Assembly: GCA_964427155.1 (NCBI GenBank)
Contig: CAYRSC010000018.1
Span: 44,719-108,718, forward strand
Length of the DNA: 64,000 bases
Reading direction: 5' to 3'
DNA from: Desulfothermus sp964427155
Lineage (GTDB): Bacteria > Desulfobacterota > Desulfovibrionia > Desulfovibrionales > Desulfothermaceae
In this document: in pieces, positions 44,462 through 53,291 of the stretch
How the letters are laid out: each line of letters opens with the position of its first letter
Position numbering within the stretch: position 1 is the stretch's first letter
The notes under the pieces: model-generated
The model's input: only the letters and a program-made list of their open reading frames with translations
Databases searched by the model: none
What the model was told of the DNA's origin: nothing
Made by a program: the position numbers and the translations under genes

Positions 44462-45472
44462 TTACCTCAGTACAAGATTTGTAATCTTTCGGTCATAAAT
44501 ATAGTAAACCGGATTTACAGGTTTGCCATCCACCTCTATCTTATAGTGAAGATGGGTGCCTGTACTGTGACCTGTATTTCCCATATAGCCTATGACATCG
44601 CCTCGCTTTACCTTCTGTCCCTTTTTCACAATTATCTTATAGAGATGGCCGTATAGGGTGGTTATATGGGGGGTATGCCTTATACGAATGTAATTTCCCA
44701 GGATATTATTTCTTCCCACCTTTATTACCACCCCATCTGCAGGGGCGATGATGGGGGTCTTCCATGCACCTGCTATATCCAGGGCACCATGAAATTCCCT
44801 CTTTGAAGTAAAGGGATTCTTTCTCCAACCAAAACCACAGGATATCCAAAGGTGGTCACCTTTTACAGGAAGGATAGAGGGGATATGACTGAGTTCTTTT
44901 TGTCTCTTCTTTAAAAACTCAACCACCTGAGAGAGGTCTTCCCTTAATTGTTCAGAGAACACTGGTAGGTCTTTTATGGGGACCTCAGGTACCTTATAAG
45001 AGGAAGGGGAGATGTGTATACTCCTGTCTCTACCCTTGTTATATTCAAATCCACCCTGATGGGAATACTTTCCTCCTACATCCTCCTCCTGGTCCAGTCC
45101 CAGATACCTGCGTATCTTTATCTCCATGCGTTTTATATCCTTTACCTCTTCTTGGGTAGCGGCAAGGTTCTTTTCAAGAGACTGAATCCGGGCGCTTTTC
45201 TGCTCAATAAGCCCCTTTAAAGAAGCGATCCTGGCATCCCGTTTCTCCAGGAGGTGCTTTAGAGATGCCACCTCACGGGCCAGCACCCTTATGTGTTCTT
45301 CCCGTTGAGAAATCTTTTTGTTTTGGTAGAGGCTCATCCCCAGGAGGGCCAGAAATCCCCCATACACACACAGGTGGATTCCTATGACAAAATAAAAGGT
45401 AAGAGTCTTTAAAGATACAACCCTATAGGTCCTTCCAGAAGAGGAAAACCAGATAAGAGAGACCTTTTTCAA
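44462..45472 (-). CDS. M23-family peptidoglycan endopeptidase with N-terminal anchor and coiled coil
   Basis: A 336-residue cell-wall hydrolase. A membrane helix (about residues 24-46) is followed by a coiled coil (about 52-120) and a LytM-type catalytic domain (about 205-325). Zinc ligands are visible: His and Asp in EFHGALDIAG, and His in THLHYKIEV (HxH). So it is probably active, unlike the degenerate EnvC group. It is likely bitopic with the enzyme in the periplasm, tethered near the bactofilin polymer; the bactofilin/M23 pair is known from several lineages to shape the cell. Confidence 0.9.
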   Translation of the reverse strand: MKKVSLIWFSSSGRTYRVVSLKTLTFYFVIGIHLCVYGGFLALLGMSLYQNKKISQREEHIRVLAREVASLKHLLEKRDARIASLKGLIEQKSARIQSLEKNLAATQEEVKDIKRMEIKIRRYLGLDQEEDVGGKYSHQGGFEYNKGRDRSIHISPSSYKVPEVPIKDLPVFSEQLREDLSQVVEFLKKRQKELSHIPSILPVKGDHLWISCGFGWRKNPFTSKREFHGALDIAGAWKTPIIAPADGVVIKVGRNNILGNYIRIRHTPHITTLYGHLYKIIVKKGQKVKRGDVIGYMGNTGHSTGTHLHYKIEVDGKPVNPVYYIYDRKITNLVLR

Positions 45473-45543
45473 GACATCATCTCCTTATAAGGCAGAATAT
45501 TACCTATTTCTTTAAGGTTTTTATATAAAAAAGTCAAACAAAA

Positions 45544-45572
45544 TTGACCAGATGGTAAGGACATTTTAAATA
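45544..45572 (+). promoter_or_regulatory. Candidate sigma-70 promoter
   Basis: TTGACC (45544-45549), 17-base spacer, TAAATA (45567-45572), giving a leader of about 80 bases before the CGGC-protein gene. Good -35 and fair -10. Confidence 0.45.
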
Positions 45573-45661
45573 TCATCTCTTATTTTTTTCTTAACAACCC
45601 CCTCTAGATGGTGTAGGAAAGGGCCTGGGCAACATGTAACAGCCAACCAAGGAGGTGTGCC

Positions 45662-46006
45662 ATGAAAAAGGTAGGCATTATCTATTGTGGTAAATATGTT
45701 GACAGTGGTTTTGGGTGTGCAGGTGAGTGGAGGTGTCATAAGGCCGCGGCCCTGGGAGAGGGCAAGTTTGATGAGCCATCCTCCCTTGTGCTCTGGATAA
45801 GGTGTGATTGTCCAGGTAAGACCGTTATATCCAACACCAAGGTGGCCATAGATATGTCAGGGATAAAGCCAGATGTCATCCACCTGAGTTCATGTCTGGC
45901 TGGATCTTATCCCCCCTGCCCCTACTATAAGGTGGAAGAGATGGCAAAGAAGATAGAAGAGACCTTTGGCATTCCTGTAATCCTGGGGACTCATAATTAC
46001 AAGTAA
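45662..46006 (+). CDS. CGGC domain-containing protein
   Basis: A 114-residue cysteine-rich protein of the CGGC family (PF08821-like), thought to bind metal. Cysteines occur at FGCAGEWRCHKA, WIRCDCPGKT, LSSCLAGSYPPCPYY and the early IYCGKY. The family is common in anaerobes and its function is not established. AAGGAGG lies 8 bases before ATG. It stands alone between the M23 operon and the end of the trp operon, facing the latter. Confidence 0.85.
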   Translation: MKKVGIIYCGKYVDSGFGCAGEWRCHKAAALGEGKFDEPSSLVLWIRCDCPGKTVISNTKVAIDMSGIKPDVIHLSSCLAGSYPPCPYYKVEEMAKKIEETFGIPVILGTHNYK

Positions 46007-46013
46007 ACAAGTA

Positions 46014-46045
46014 AACAAAAAGAGGGGGAGGTCCTTCTCCCCCTT
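46014..46045 (-). terminator. Rho-independent terminator of the trp genes
   Basis: On the minus strand GGGGGAG pairs with CTCCCCC around AAGGAC, followed by TCTTTTTG. It starts 4 bases after the trpA stop. In + orientation it also sits behind the CGGC gene but has only a broken T run. Confidence 0.75.
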
Positions 46046-46048
46046 CTT

Positions 46049-46816
46049 CTATTTCCATCTCTCAAAAAATGACCTTATCTCCCCTTTCTCATCCAGGTGT
46101 CTTATAAGGGCACTTCCAAACACTATTCCATCAATAAGAGAGGCAATGGGACCCAATTGAGAGGGGGAGCTTATACCGAAGCCCAGGGAAATGGGACAAG
46201 AAAATATCTCCCGGGCACGGGTAAGCCTCTCCTGAAGCTCAGCAGGTAAGCTCTCCCTTATGCCGGTGGTGCCAAGCACTGATACAAAATACACAAACCC
46301 CCTACTGTGGGAGGCATACATCTGCATCCTCTCAGTAGAGGTATTTAATCCTATGAGATAGATGAGCTCTATTCCCTCTGCCAGGAGTATCTCCTCTATC
46401 TCTGAGGACTCTTCCAGGGGCAGGTCCGCAACGATAACTCCATCTACACCGGCCCCTGCGGCATCTCGGGCAAATCTCTCCCACCTATATCTAAAAAAAG
46501 GATTGCAATATCCCATTAGCACCACAGGGGTAGAGATCCTTTCCCTTACCCTGGAGAGTCCCTCCAGTATCCAGCCCAGGCTCACACCATTTGAGAGCGC
46601 AACATTAGATGCCCTCTCCACCACCTCCCCATCTGCCACAGGATCAGAAAAGGGGACCCCTATCTCTATGATATCTGCACCACATTCATCCATCTCCACA
46701 ATGTAGTCCCAGAACCGCTCCAGGGAGGGATATCCTCCAGGCAAAAAGGGAATGATGGCCTTTTTCCCATCCTGTGCCTTCTTTTTAAATACACCTTCAA
46801 AACCACCTACGTTCAT
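46049..46816 (-). CDS. trpA: Tryptophan synthase alpha subunit
   Basis: A TIM-barrel enzyme of 255 residues that splits indole-3-glycerol phosphate to indole, which passes to TrpB. The motif ADIIEIGVPFSDPVADG (about 38-54) holds the catalytic Glu and the family signature; IVADLPLEE holds the second catalytic Asp. ATG 46816 is chosen because GGGAGG lies 8 bases upstream, over an in-frame start 33 bases earlier inside trpB. It is the last gene of the superoperon. Confidence 0.95.
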   Translation of the reverse strand: MNVGGFEGVFKKKAQDGKKAIIPFLPGGYPSLERFWDYIVEMDECGADIIEIGVPFSDPVADGEVVERASNVALSNGVSLGWILEGLSRVRERISTPVVLMGYCNPFFRYRWERFARDAAGAGVDGVIVADLPLEESSEIEEILLAEGIELIYLIGLNTSTERMQMYASHSRGFVYFVSVLGTTGIRESLPAELQERLTRAREIFSCPISLGFGISSPSQLGPIASLIDGIVFGSALIRHLDEKGEIRSFFERWK

Positions 46817-46829
46817 ATAAATTACCTCC

Positions 46830-47993
46830 CTATAGGTATTCAAATACAATATCCAGGTCCTTATCTCCCCTGCCTGAGAGGTTTACCACCACGTGATAGT
46901 CAGGGGGGACATCTCCAGAGAGGGTAAATGCCCATGCCAGGGCATGGGAACTCTCTAGGGCAGGGATTATCCCCTCTGTCCTGCTCATCCTCTTAAATGC
47001 CGAAAGGGCCTCTTTGTCCCTTACACTCACGTAGTTGGCCCTGCCTGTCTCCTTTAAAAAACAGTGCTCCGGTCCCACCCCAGGATAATCAAGTCCAGGG
47101 GCCACAGAGTGGGAGGGAAGGACCTGACCATTTTCATCCTGCAAAAGATATGTCTTGGTACCATGAAGTATTCCAACCTCCCCCTCCTTCAGGGTAGCGG
47201 AGTGATAACATCCTGGACTCCCCTCTCCAGCGGCCTCCACCCCTGTGAGCCTTACCTCTTTTTTATCTATAAATTCGTAGAATATACCCATAGCATTGGA
47301 CCCCCCACCCACACATGCCACTATATGGTCTGGAAGTCTTCCAGTATTTTTCTCAAATTGCTCTTTTACTTCCCTACCAATTATTGCCTGAAAGTCCCTT
47401 ACAAGGGAAGGAAATGGATGGGGGCCAACCACAGAACCCAGGCAATAGTGGGTGTCCCTTTGATGCGCTATCCAGTGTCTCAGGGCGGCATTTATTGCGT
47501 CCTTGAGGGTCTGGGTGGAGGAATACACAGGTCTAACCTCGGCGCCCAACAACTCCATTCTCTTCACATTTGGGGCCTGCCGTTCCACGTCCTTTGCCCC
47601 CATATACACAATGCACTTTAGTCCAAAAAGGGCCGCGGCTGTAGCAGTGGCCACCCCATGCTGTCCTGCTCCAGTCTCCGCGAGAAGGCACCTTTTGCCC
47701 ATGTATCTGGTGAGGAGGGCCTGTCCAATGGTATTATTTATCTTGTGGGCTCCTGTATGGGCCAGGTCCTCCCTCTTGAGCCAGAGGTGAAAACCAAGCT
47801 CCTCTGAGAGCCTCTTACAAAGGGTAAGGGGTGTTGGCCTTCCCACGTAATCCTTTAGGGTTCTGGAAAATTCCTCCTGAAATTCCCTGGACCTCACTAT
47901 CTGCTCATAGGCCTCTTCCAGCTCTATAAGGGGAGGCATGAGCAACTCTGGGACAAATTGTCCACCAAAATCTCCAAAATATGCCTTTTTCAT
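46830..47993 (-). CDS. trpB: Tryptophan synthase beta subunit
   Basis: A 387-residue PLP enzyme joining indole to serine. The PLP lysine is in AHTGAHKINNTIGQALL (Lys about 86), with the GGGSNAMG phosphate-binding loop (about 232) and the ETGAGQHG catalytic Glu. It is the TrpB1 type, matching a dedicated TrpA partner. The start overlaps the trpF stop by 4 bases. Confidence 0.97.
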   Translation of the reverse strand: MKKAYFGDFGGQFVPELLMPPLIELEEAYEQIVRSREFQEEFSRTLKDYVGRPTPLTLCKRLSEELGFHLWLKREDLAHTGAHKINNTIGQALLTRYMGKRCLLAETGAGQHGVATATAAALFGLKCIVYMGAKDVERQAPNVKRMELLGAEVRPVYSSTQTLKDAINAALRHWIAHQRDTHYCLGSVVGPHPFPSLVRDFQAIIGREVKEQFEKNTGRLPDHIVACVGGGSNAMGIFYEFIDKKEVRLTGVEAAGEGSPGCYHSATLKEGEVGILHGTKTYLLQDENGQVLPSHSVAPGLDYPGVGPEHCFLKETGRANYVSVRDKEALSAFKRMSRTEGIIPALESSHALAWAFTLSGDVPPDYHVVVNLSGRGDKDLDIVFEYL

Positions 47994-48616
47994 TTCATCT
48001 CCTTTATCTTTTTTGAAATGGCAATCACCCTATCTTTGTCCTTTTTCCCTGGATACTCCTCAACACAGGAGTTTACATCCAATCCCCAGGGTCTCACCAA
48101 TGAGACAATTTCCTCTATATTTTCCACACAGATCCCTCCTGCCAGGATCCACCTTACCCAGGGTGGGAGAAGGGAGAGATAAGAGAGGGCCCTGGTCCCT
48201 ATGGCCCTCCCATGTCCTCCTCCCTCCTTTCCCGCATCAAATAAAAGGTATCCACAAAAAGGGATATACCTCTCCACCTCTGCAAGAAACTCTGAAGGTG
48301 ACTCATATCTCTCAGGCCACATAACTTTTATGACCCTGGAAGGCCCCAGGTCTCTGCAGATCTCCCTGGGAAAAGCCCCATGCAATTGCAACAGGTCCAG
48401 AGATGCCTTTTCAGCAATATCCTCTATCTCCTGGAGAGGGCACTTTACAAAGACGCCCACCCGTTTAGCATCCCTGGTCCTTATGGAAGACACCTCCTCA
48501 GGGGATATATAGCGGGGACTTTCTGGATGAAAGATAAATCCCAGCAGATCTGCCCCTGCCATTTCACAGAGTTGGGCATCCTCCTCAGTGGTTATTCCGC
48601 ATATCTTAAGGTACAT
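47990..48616 (-). CDS. trpF: Phosphoribosylanthranilate isomerase
   Basis: A TIM-barrel isomerase of 208 residues. The start MYLKICGITTEEDA has the conserved KICG with the catalytic Cys; FHPESPRYIS and the C-terminal GIC-type phosphate loop (LAGGICVENI) fit. ATG 48616 follows GGGGAGGAG; a frame extending 54 bases upstream runs into trpC. It overlaps the trpC end by 11 bases. Confidence 0.94.
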   Translation of the reverse strand: MYLKICGITTEEDAQLCEMAGADLLGFIFHPESPRYISPEEVSSIRTRDAKRVGVFVKCPLQEIEDIAEKASLDLLQLHGAFPREICRDLGPSRVIKVMWPERYESPSEFLAEVERYIPFCGYLLFDAGKEGGGHGRAIGTRALSYLSLLPPWVRWILAGGICVENIEEIVSLVRPWGLDVNSCVEEYPGKKDKDRVIAISKKIKEMK

Positions 48617-49406
48617 ATCTCCTCCCCATCCATATCTTACCCTGGGCAGGGAGCAGCTCATACAGGGCACTTGCAGGGTCCTCCCTCTGCATTAGAGAGG
48701 TCCCCACCAGACAGGCATCAAATCCCAGAGAGAGCATCTCTTCCACCTGCTCTCTCCGGGAGATCCCACTTGCACATATCCATATCTCTTCCCTGCCCCT
48801 CAAGGATATCATCTCCCTGGATATATTGAGATCCACCTTCAGGGTATCCAGATCCCGATTATTTACCTGAATCACCCTTGCCCCTGCACACCTTGCTATC
48901 TCCAAATCCCTCTCATCAAAGATCTCTACCACAGGTTCCAGTTCCAGCAGGCTGCAGTATCCAACCATTTCCATGAGCATCTCACATCTGTGCTTAAACA
49001 GACGTGCTATAAGGAGGATGGCAGAGGCAGGGGTGGTAGCAGTAAACTTTATCTGAATTGGATGAACAATAAAGTCCTTTCTCAGGATGGGAATGCAAAC
49101 CCCCTCTGCCTCCCACAAGAACTGGGGAGAGGAGAAAAAATATTCACTTTCTGTGATAATAGAAATGGCAACTGCACCATTTTTCTCATAGGATATTGCC
49201 AGTTTTCTCACATCAAAAGAGCGCTTTATAATGCCCAGGGAGGGAGATCCCCTCTTTATCTCTGCAATTATCCCCTTTCGCTCCAATAGGGATTTGAAAA
49301 ACGAGGGCCTTTTCCCCCCATAAGGTGGGGGGAAACCCTCCTCCTGCTCCAATAGCTTTAATCTCTCCACCTCTTTTTTCTTTCCTTCTACAATCCTATG
49401 TAACAT
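48606..49406 (-). CDS. trpC: Indole-3-glycerol-phosphate synthase
   Basis: A 266-residue TIM barrel. It has IIAEIKRGSPSLG (catalytic Lys), VLRKDFIVHPIQI, ELEPVVEI, VNNRDLDT and CASGIS (phosphate loop). It converts carboxyphenylaminodeoxyribulose phosphate to indole glycerol phosphate. Its N-terminal helix (about 1-30) is normal. It is a separate gene, not fused to trpF. It overlaps trpD by 11 bases. Confidence 0.95.
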   Translation of the reverse strand: MLHRIVEGKKKEVERLKLLEQEEGFPPPYGGKRPSFFKSLLERKGIIAEIKRGSPSLGIIKRSFDVRKLAISYEKNGAVAISIITESEYFFSSPQFLWEAEGVCIPILRKDFIVHPIQIKFTATTPASAILLIARLFKHRCEMLMEMVGYCSLLELEPVVEIFDERDLEIARCAGARVIQVNNRDLDTLKVDLNISREMISLRGREEIWICASGISRREQVEEMLSLGFDACLVGTSLMQREDPASALYELLPAQGKIWMGRRYVP

Positions 49407-50400
49407 AAAATCTCCCCCTATCTATACCCTGTTCCAGCTTTTTAAGGGAAATATCCATGGCCTCTTCCAGGGAGATGTCCTCCTCCAGGAGAAAAAGGGC
49501 CATTGCCAGATTCATTGCCACCATGTCCCTCACGGGGCCGGTAAGGCCTCCCAGCAGCACCCTCTCCATGAGAGAGATGGCCTCTTCCCTATTTTCACAC
49601 CTGAGGTCCTCCTCCCTGCACCTGGAGATTCCCAGGGATTCAGGAGAAATAATGAGTTCCTTCATCTCACCTGAAGAGATAAGTATCACCCGTGTATCTC
49701 CTGTGGGGGTTATCTCATCATAACCATTTCCATGGACAACTGCGGCCCTGTGGACCCCTCTATCCCTGAGGACTGTAGCCATGGGAAGGAGATATCTCTC
49801 ATCCCCCACCCCCAGGAGCTGGTGTGAGGGCATAGCTGGATTTAGTAGGGGTCCAAGGAGATTAAATATGGTGGGCACTGCAAGCTCCTGTCTCAGCGGT
49901 GCCACACGGGAAAAGGCAGGATGAAAGGTGGGGGCAAATAGAAATGCAAAATTGGTTCGCTCAAGGAGAGATAGCACATCTCTCTCCTCCTCTGGGAAGG
50001 GAATTCCCAGGGCCCTTATTACATCTGCACTTCCACAGTTGCCTGAAATGGCACGGTTTCCATGTTTTACCACCTTATATCCCATATCCGCCAGATAAAG
50101 GGAGACCGCTGTGGAACAATTAAAGCTCTTTTTTCCATCCCCACCTGTACCACAGGTGTCAATAGCTACAGGTGCAACCCTCTCAATATTTACCAACCTT
50201 GCATGGGATAGGGCCACCTCTGCTGCAGAGGCTATCTCGCTGGCTGTCTCCCCCTTTATCCTGAGTCCCAGGAGAAATGCCCCCGCCTGAACCTGCGATA
50301 TATCTCCCTGGAAGAGCCCATCAAAACATACATGGGCCAGTTCCCCATCCAGATGCTCCCTTCTGGTAAGACGCATGAGTGCTTCCTTCATGATATCCAT
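49396..50400 (-). CDS. trpD: Anthranilate phosphoribosyltransferase
   Basis: A 334-residue enzyme adding phosphoribose to anthranilate. Signatures are DTCGTGGDGKKSFNCSTA (about residues 82-99), KHGNRAISGNCGSAD (about 111-125) and LLGPLLNP. It is a stand-alone protein, not fused with trpG. It begins 11 bases after the trpG stop. Confidence 0.96.
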   Translation of the reverse strand: MDIMKEALMRLTRREHLDGELAHVCFDGLFQGDISQVQAGAFLLGLRIKGETASEIASAAEVALSHARLVNIERVAPVAIDTCGTGGDGKKSFNCSTAVSLYLADMGYKVVKHGNRAISGNCGSADVIRALGIPFPEEERDVLSLLERTNFAFLFAPTFHPAFSRVAPLRQELAVPTIFNLLGPLLNPAMPSHQLLGVGDERYLLPMATVLRDRGVHRAAVVHGNGYDEITPTGDTRVILISSGEMKELIISPESLGISRCREEDLRCENREEAISLMERVLLGGLTGPVRDMVAMNLAMALFLLEEDISLEEAMDISLKKLEQGIDRGRFYVT

Positions 50401-50411
50401 TTAACACCTCC

Positions 50412-51020
50412 TTAGATAGTAGGGTTGATCTTCCTCACAAAATGTTCCAGAAAATTTTCCACCATCCGGGGTCCTGTGGGACTCAATATGGACTCTGGAT
50501 GAAACTGGACCCCCATCCAGGGCCTATCCCTGTAACAGATCCCCATGATTTCCTGGTCATCGCTTGTGGCTATCACTTCCACATCCAGCCTCCCTATTCC
50601 CTTTTCCAGGGCAGAAGGGGCTATGACCAGGGAATGATATCTTACTGCAGAGAAGGGATTATCCATGCCCTCAAACAGGGGATGTGCCCTGTGATAGATA
50701 AGGGAGGTCTTTCCATGCATGATATTGCGGGCGCCTACTATGGGAAAACCTGCAAAATACCCCAATATCTGATGCCCCAGACACACCCCCAGGACAGGGA
50801 CAGAGGGATCAAGCATCTCAATGACCTTTAGACATAGGCCACTATCCATAGGTCCCCCTGGCCCTGGAGATATCACAACCCCCTTAAGGGAGGGTTCTTT
50901 ACAAAGGTGGGGGAGGGATGGATCATCGTTTCTGAGCACCACAGGAGACACCCCCAGTTTTTCAAATAACTGCACCAGGTTAAAGGTAAAGGAATCATAG
51001 TTATCTATGAGTAAAAGCAT
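50412..51020 (-). CDS. trpG: Anthranilate synthase component II (glutamine amidotransferase)
   Basis: A class I amidotransferase of 202 residues. It shows IDNYDSFTFNLVQ at the start, PGPGGPMDSG, the nucleophile in GVCLGHQILG (Cys about 79) and the His-Glu pair in QFHPESI. It supplies ammonia to TrpE and may also serve PabB. ATG 51020 has GGAGG 5-6 bases upstream. It overlaps the trpE end by 20 bases. Confidence 0.94.
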   Translation of the reverse strand: MLLLIDNYDSFTFNLVQLFEKLGVSPVVLRNDDPSLPHLCKEPSLKGVVISPGPGGPMDSGLCLKVIEMLDPSVPVLGVCLGHQILGYFAGFPIVGARNIMHGKTSLIYHRAHPLFEGMDNPFSAVRYHSLVIAPSALEKGIGRLDVEVIATSDDQEIMGICYRDRPWMGVQFHPESILSPTGPRMVENFLEHFVRKINPTI

Positions 51021-52401
51021 CACTTCCTCCATCTTCCTTTAATATCTTATCAATTACCCTGGCCTTATTGTGACACTCTTGCCACTCCTTCAGGGGATGG
51101 GAATCTGCCACGATCCCTGCTCCCGCTTGCCAGAATATCCTGTTCCCCTTTATCCAGGCAGAGCGGATGATTATCCCCATGTCCACATCTGCCCTATCCT
51201 CTCCCAGACCTATCCATCCTATGGCCCCTGCATAGGGTCCCCTTCCACAGGGCTCTTCCCCCGCAATAATCTGCATGGCCCTTATCTTTGGGGCACCTGA
51301 GACCGTTCCTGCTGGAAAGGTGGCCCCTATGATGTCAAGGCCGTCTAGTCCTGAACGGAGCCTGGCCTGGACATAGGAGGTGAGGTGCATTACATGAGAA
51401 AAGCGCTCCACCTGCATAAATCGCTCAACCTCAACACTCCCTGGAGCGGCTATGCGTCCAACATCGTTTCTCCCTAGATCCACAAGCATCACGTGTTCTG
51501 CCCTCTCCTTTGGATCTGCAAGCAGGTCTTTTTCTAAAGATATGTCCTCCTCTTCAGTGGAGCCCCGTGGCCTGGTACCAGCAATGGGCCTCACCTCCAC
51601 CACAGAGTCCCTGCTCCTCACCATAAGCTCAGGCGAGGATCCAATGAGACATATCTCTTCCAGATTTACAAAAAACATATAGGGAGAGGGATTTGTCTGT
51701 CTCAACCTCCTGTATATGGTGAATGGGTTCCCAGAAAACGGGGCGGAAAATTGAGTTGATAGGACCACTTGAATGGCCTCTCCCCCATGTATCATCTCCT
51801 TTATCCTGGAGACGGCCTCCACAAAAGCCTCCTTAGAAAGGGAAGAGGTTATCTCTCCCACCTCTATAGCTTCATCTCTCAAGGGATCTGGGACATCCTC
51901 ACCAAGGAGAGAGCCAGAGGTGGAGATATAAAAACATCGGTGGTGAAGGTGGTCATAGAGGAGTTGTTTCCCTGGAAACACAAAAAGGGCATCCATCCCC
52001 TGAGAGGATAGAGAATTTGAGAGGACCTCCTCAAACAGGACAGCACATTCATACCCCATAAAACCAATGATGGAGCGTGTTATAGGGGGAAGCCCCTTCT
52101 CATTGGGGAGAGGATATATATTGGCTATCACTGATTTTATAGCGCTTATAAAGTCTTCTCCCTCAAGTGTCTTTAAAAATTCAAACCCTGGAGAACAGCA
52201 GGGGATGCGCATCCTTCCATGCTCACACAGGAGTTTGAACTTAAAGTCCCATGCAAGGAGACTATATCTTCCCAGACGCCCATCCACTTCTGCACTCTCA
52301 AGGAGTATTCCCTCCCTATTGCCTATAAATTTCAGGTATAGACTGATGGGAGTATTTATATCTGTAGGATATACCTGCACATGCTGAACCACCTCTTTCA
52401 T
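51001..52401 (-). CDS. trpE: Anthranilate synthase component I
   Basis: A 466-residue chorismate-using enzyme. The N-terminal LLESAEV motif (about 34-40) is the tryptophan feedback-inhibition site of TrpE, and the C-terminal catalytic motifs PIAGTRPRG, LVDLGRNDVGR, GTVSGAPKIRA and GAGIVADS are intact. It begins 35 bases after a strong terminator and has GGAGG before the ATG, with no room for its own promoter, so transcription must pass the terminator. Confidence 0.96.
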   Translation of the reverse strand: MKEVVQHVQVYPTDINTPISLYLKFIGNREGILLESAEVDGRLGRYSLLAWDFKFKLLCEHGRMRIPCCSPGFEFLKTLEGEDFISAIKSVIANIYPLPNEKGLPPITRSIIGFMGYECAVLFEEVLSNSLSSQGMDALFVFPGKQLLYDHLHHRCFYISTSGSLLGEDVPDPLRDEAIEVGEITSSLSKEAFVEAVSRIKEMIHGGEAIQVVLSTQFSAPFSGNPFTIYRRLRQTNPSPYMFFVNLEEICLIGSSPELMVRSRDSVVEVRPIAGTRPRGSTEEEDISLEKDLLADPKERAEHVMLVDLGRNDVGRIAAPGSVEVERFMQVERFSHVMHLTSYVQARLRSGLDGLDIIGATFPAGTVSGAPKIRAMQIIAGEEPCGRGPYAGAIGWIGLGEDRADVDMGIIIRSAWIKGNRIFWQAGAGIVADSHPLKEWQECHNKARVIDKILKEDGGSDAFTHR

Positions 52402-52435
52402 AGCTGGTTGCCTCCTCTATCCCTTAAAGATTAAT

Positions 52436-52469
52436 AAAAAAAAGGCCGCATCCAGGAGGATGCGGCCCC
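52436..52469 (-). terminator. Strong terminator between tyrA and trpE, probable trp attenuator
   Basis: On the minus strand GGCCGCATCC pairs perfectly with GGATGCGGCC around a TCCT loop, followed by eight Ts. It starts 26 bases after the tyrA stop and ends 35 bases before the trpE ATG. The 5' arm GGGGCCGCATCC can instead pair with GGGTGTGCCCT (52507-52497), the last codons of tyrA: 7 bp, a one-base bulge, then 3-4 bp, including G-U pairs. Four Trp codons (52542-52531) lie 23 bases upstream of that segment. This is the layout of a leader-peptide attenuator, with tyrA itself as the leader. Confidence 0.85.
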
Positions 52470-52494
52470 TCATATACCCAAATAATATCTGAGT

Positions 52495-53274
52495 TCAGGG
52501 CACACCCTCCCCTTCCTCTTTCCCCTTCTGCCACCACCACCATGCCTTTTCAACGAGCAGGTCTATATCTCCTGCAGATGCCAGGTTCAAAAAGGACCTA
52601 AATCTCTTTACTGCCTCATGGGAGTAGGGATTGGCCTCAAAGAGTTGTTCAAACAGGAAACAGTCCTGAGTGAGCATCTTCTTTGCCGCGGAAAGCCTCC
52701 TGCAAAAGGAGGGGGTGATAAACTTGAGTAGGGAGCTGTCCCCTGAAAAGGCCGCAAAATAAGAGAGGGTGGTCACAAAATTAAGGGCCTGGATAAATGC
52801 AAGGGCCCGGTCATGTTCAGTAGCAGAGCACTCAAAGGGTTCAAATCCCGCTTGAGAGAAAAGCCTCTTCACCTCTTCAAATTCTCCATCTCCCCTCCCC
52901 CTCACCATGGCTATCCTCAGGGACTTCTCTCCAGAGGGAGATGGTCCAAAAAGTGGATGGGTCCCTACCACAGGGCCTGGATATTCCTCCAGCATTACCT
53001 TCATGGGCATGACCTTTACAGAACATATATCCACCAGGACAAATTTAGGGGACTGCAATGACCTTTTTAAGCGAGTCATAAAAGAAGAAATCGCAGATAC
53101 GGGGATACATAAAAGTACCATCTGGGCATGGGAGAGGGATTGCAGGACCCCGGGAGTGAGGGGCCTGTCTATACCCTCCACACACATATCCTCCATAGAG
53201 GAAAAAATTCCCTTGAAATAAGAGCCCATGGCACCTCTGTCACCAACAATAACCAGCTTAGTTATCCCTGTCAT
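52495..53274 (-). CDS. tyrA: Prephenate dehydrogenase, with a tetra-Trp tail
   Basis: A 259-residue enzyme of tyrosine synthesis. The nucleotide-binding motif is GDRGAMGSYF (about residues 11-20), a T-protein-like variant of GxGxxG, followed by VLLCIPVSAI, the VDICSVK motif and GTHPLFGPS with the catalytic His (about 108). There is no chorismate mutase or ACT domain. The C-terminus reads EKAWWWWQKGKEEGEGVP; the four tandem TGG codons are not a family feature I know and sit just before the trp terminator, so they may serve as a trp leader. The start has GGAG 7 bases upstream, 17 bases after aroA. Confidence 0.9.
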   Translation of the reverse strand: MTGITKLVIVGDRGAMGSYFKGIFSSMEDMCVEGIDRPLTPGVLQSLSHAQMVLLCIPVSAISSFMTRLKRSLQSPKFVLVDICSVKVMPMKVMLEEYPGPVVGTHPLFGPSPSGEKSLRIAMVRGRGDGEFEEVKRLFSQAGFEPFECSATEHDRALAFIQALNFVTTLSYFAAFSGDSSLLKFITPSFCRRLSAAKKMLTQDCFLFEQLFEANPYSHEAVKRFRSFLNLASAGDIDLLVEKAWWWWQKGKEEGEGVP

Positions 53275-53291
53275 AATCTCCTCTCTCTACC

